Assembly: GCA_001005265.1 (NCBI GenBank)
Contig: CP011392.1
Span: 1,237,902-1,301,901 of the forward strand
Origin: Dehalogenimonas sp. WBC-2
GTDB lineage: Bacteria; Chloroflexota; Dehalococcoidia; Dehalococcoidales; Dehalococcoidaceae
Length of the DNA stretch: 64,000 bases
Reading direction: 5' to 3'
Below, piece by piece: positions 63,869 through 64,000 of this stretch. The notes under the pieces are model-generated. The model saw only the letters and a program-made list of their open reading frames with translations, was not told where the DNA came from and did no database searches. Made by a program: the position numbers and the translations under genes. How positions within the stretch are numbered: the stretch's first letter is position 1; every line of letters starts with the position of its first letter.

Positions 63869-64000
63869 TCATTTAAGAAATGATGCCCGTAAACTCACAA
63901 AAGGCCCCGCAGCCATTTTACGGAGTAAACCTTCCACAATACCTTCCCAACGTTCACTCTGCTTGTCACGCCTGTCCCGAGTGAATACTCGGGGAGCCTG
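63869..64000 (-). CDS. Possible C-terminus of a protein entering from the right edge
   Basis: A minus-strand frame open from the edge for 43 codons, including DKQSERWEGIVEGLLRKMA and ending SLRASFLK. The composition looks protein-like, but a second frame is also open for 34 codons and a perfect hairpin (CCCGAGT/ACTCGGG, 63977-63994) overlaps. Only the sequence beyond the window can settle it. Confidence 0.25.
   Translation of the reverse strand, partial: QAPRVFTRDRRDKQSERWEGIVEGLLRKMAAGPFVSLRASFLK

Overview
The window looks like a chromosome segment from a Chloroflexota bacterium of class Dehalococcoidia, most like Dehalogenimonas or Dehalococcoides. This is an inference from three things. 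The 16S rRNA carries a Dehalococcoides-like 5' region and stands apart from any 23S gene. The co-directional aconitase/isocitrate dehydrogenase/malate dehydrogenase/fumarase block is, as I recall, typical of that group. The neighbouring gene content (fused AmmeMemoRadiSam protein, paired MaoC proteins, TldD/TldE, ProVWX) also fits. No integrase, transposase, CRISPR array or prophage is visible.

Layout. 1-4.4 kb (-): GH38 alpha-mannosidase followed by a CoA-ligase-like protein cut by the left edge. 4.5-6.1 kb (+): an orphan receiver domain and a cysteine synthase. 6.1-9.99 kb (+): glycine betaine importer ProVWX with a repeat-rich upstream region and a two-way terminator. 10.2-12.1 kb (-): tRNA-Ile(GAU) and 16S rRNA, with an rrn promoter and a long processing stem around 16S only. 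12.3-17.3 kb (-): probable five-gene unit tldD, tldE, PAC2, HEAT-repeat, GNAT behind a strong dyad. 17.4-19.4 kb (-): two MaoC proteins, DUF192 and a CbiX-like chelatase. 19.6-24.8 kb (+): MerR-like regulator, AhbD/NirJ-like radical SAM enzyme and a fused TRAP transporter with its TAXI binding protein. 24.8-26.7 kb: an hppA remnant, a small lipoprotein and copy 1 of a dispersed element. 26.7-29 kb (+): TatA-like membrane protein, NAD kinase, ArgA-like acetyltransferase, Nudix hydrolase.

29-40.2 kb (-): a 13-gene central-carbon block with a carboxyltransferase, a 52-aa small protein, a biotinylated carboxyltransferase, aconitase-family subunits, isocitrate dehydrogenase, malate dehydrogenase, two-subunit fumarase, HIT, GNAT and AzlCD. 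40.3-42.4 kb: copy 2 of the dispersed element, a 56-aa four-cysteine gene under a consensus promoter, an AT-rich membrane protein and a broken small gene. 42.4-46.2 kb (-): RarA, fused Memo-AMMECR1 and its radical SAM partner. 46.4-47.9 kb: NAD(P)-binding epimerase and CoaE. 48.1-50.9 kb (+): rpsB-tsf-pyrH-frr. 51.2-52.9 kb (+): an HtrA-like protease and a paralogue with altered catalytic residues. 53-55.4 kb (-): PadR-controlled ABC-2 exporter. 55.7-57 kb: glutaredoxin, FmdB zinc ribbon, RidA. 57.4-63.5 kb (-): two large repetitive exported proteins.

The least explained items are the dispersed ~185-bp element (26138-26324 and 40357-40537), which carries a promoter, a 20-bp palindrome and three possible pairing partners for one arm; two small genes (38358-38516 and 40690-40860); a carboxyltransferase set without biotin carboxylase; and a tetrapyrrole-enzyme/TRAP locus.
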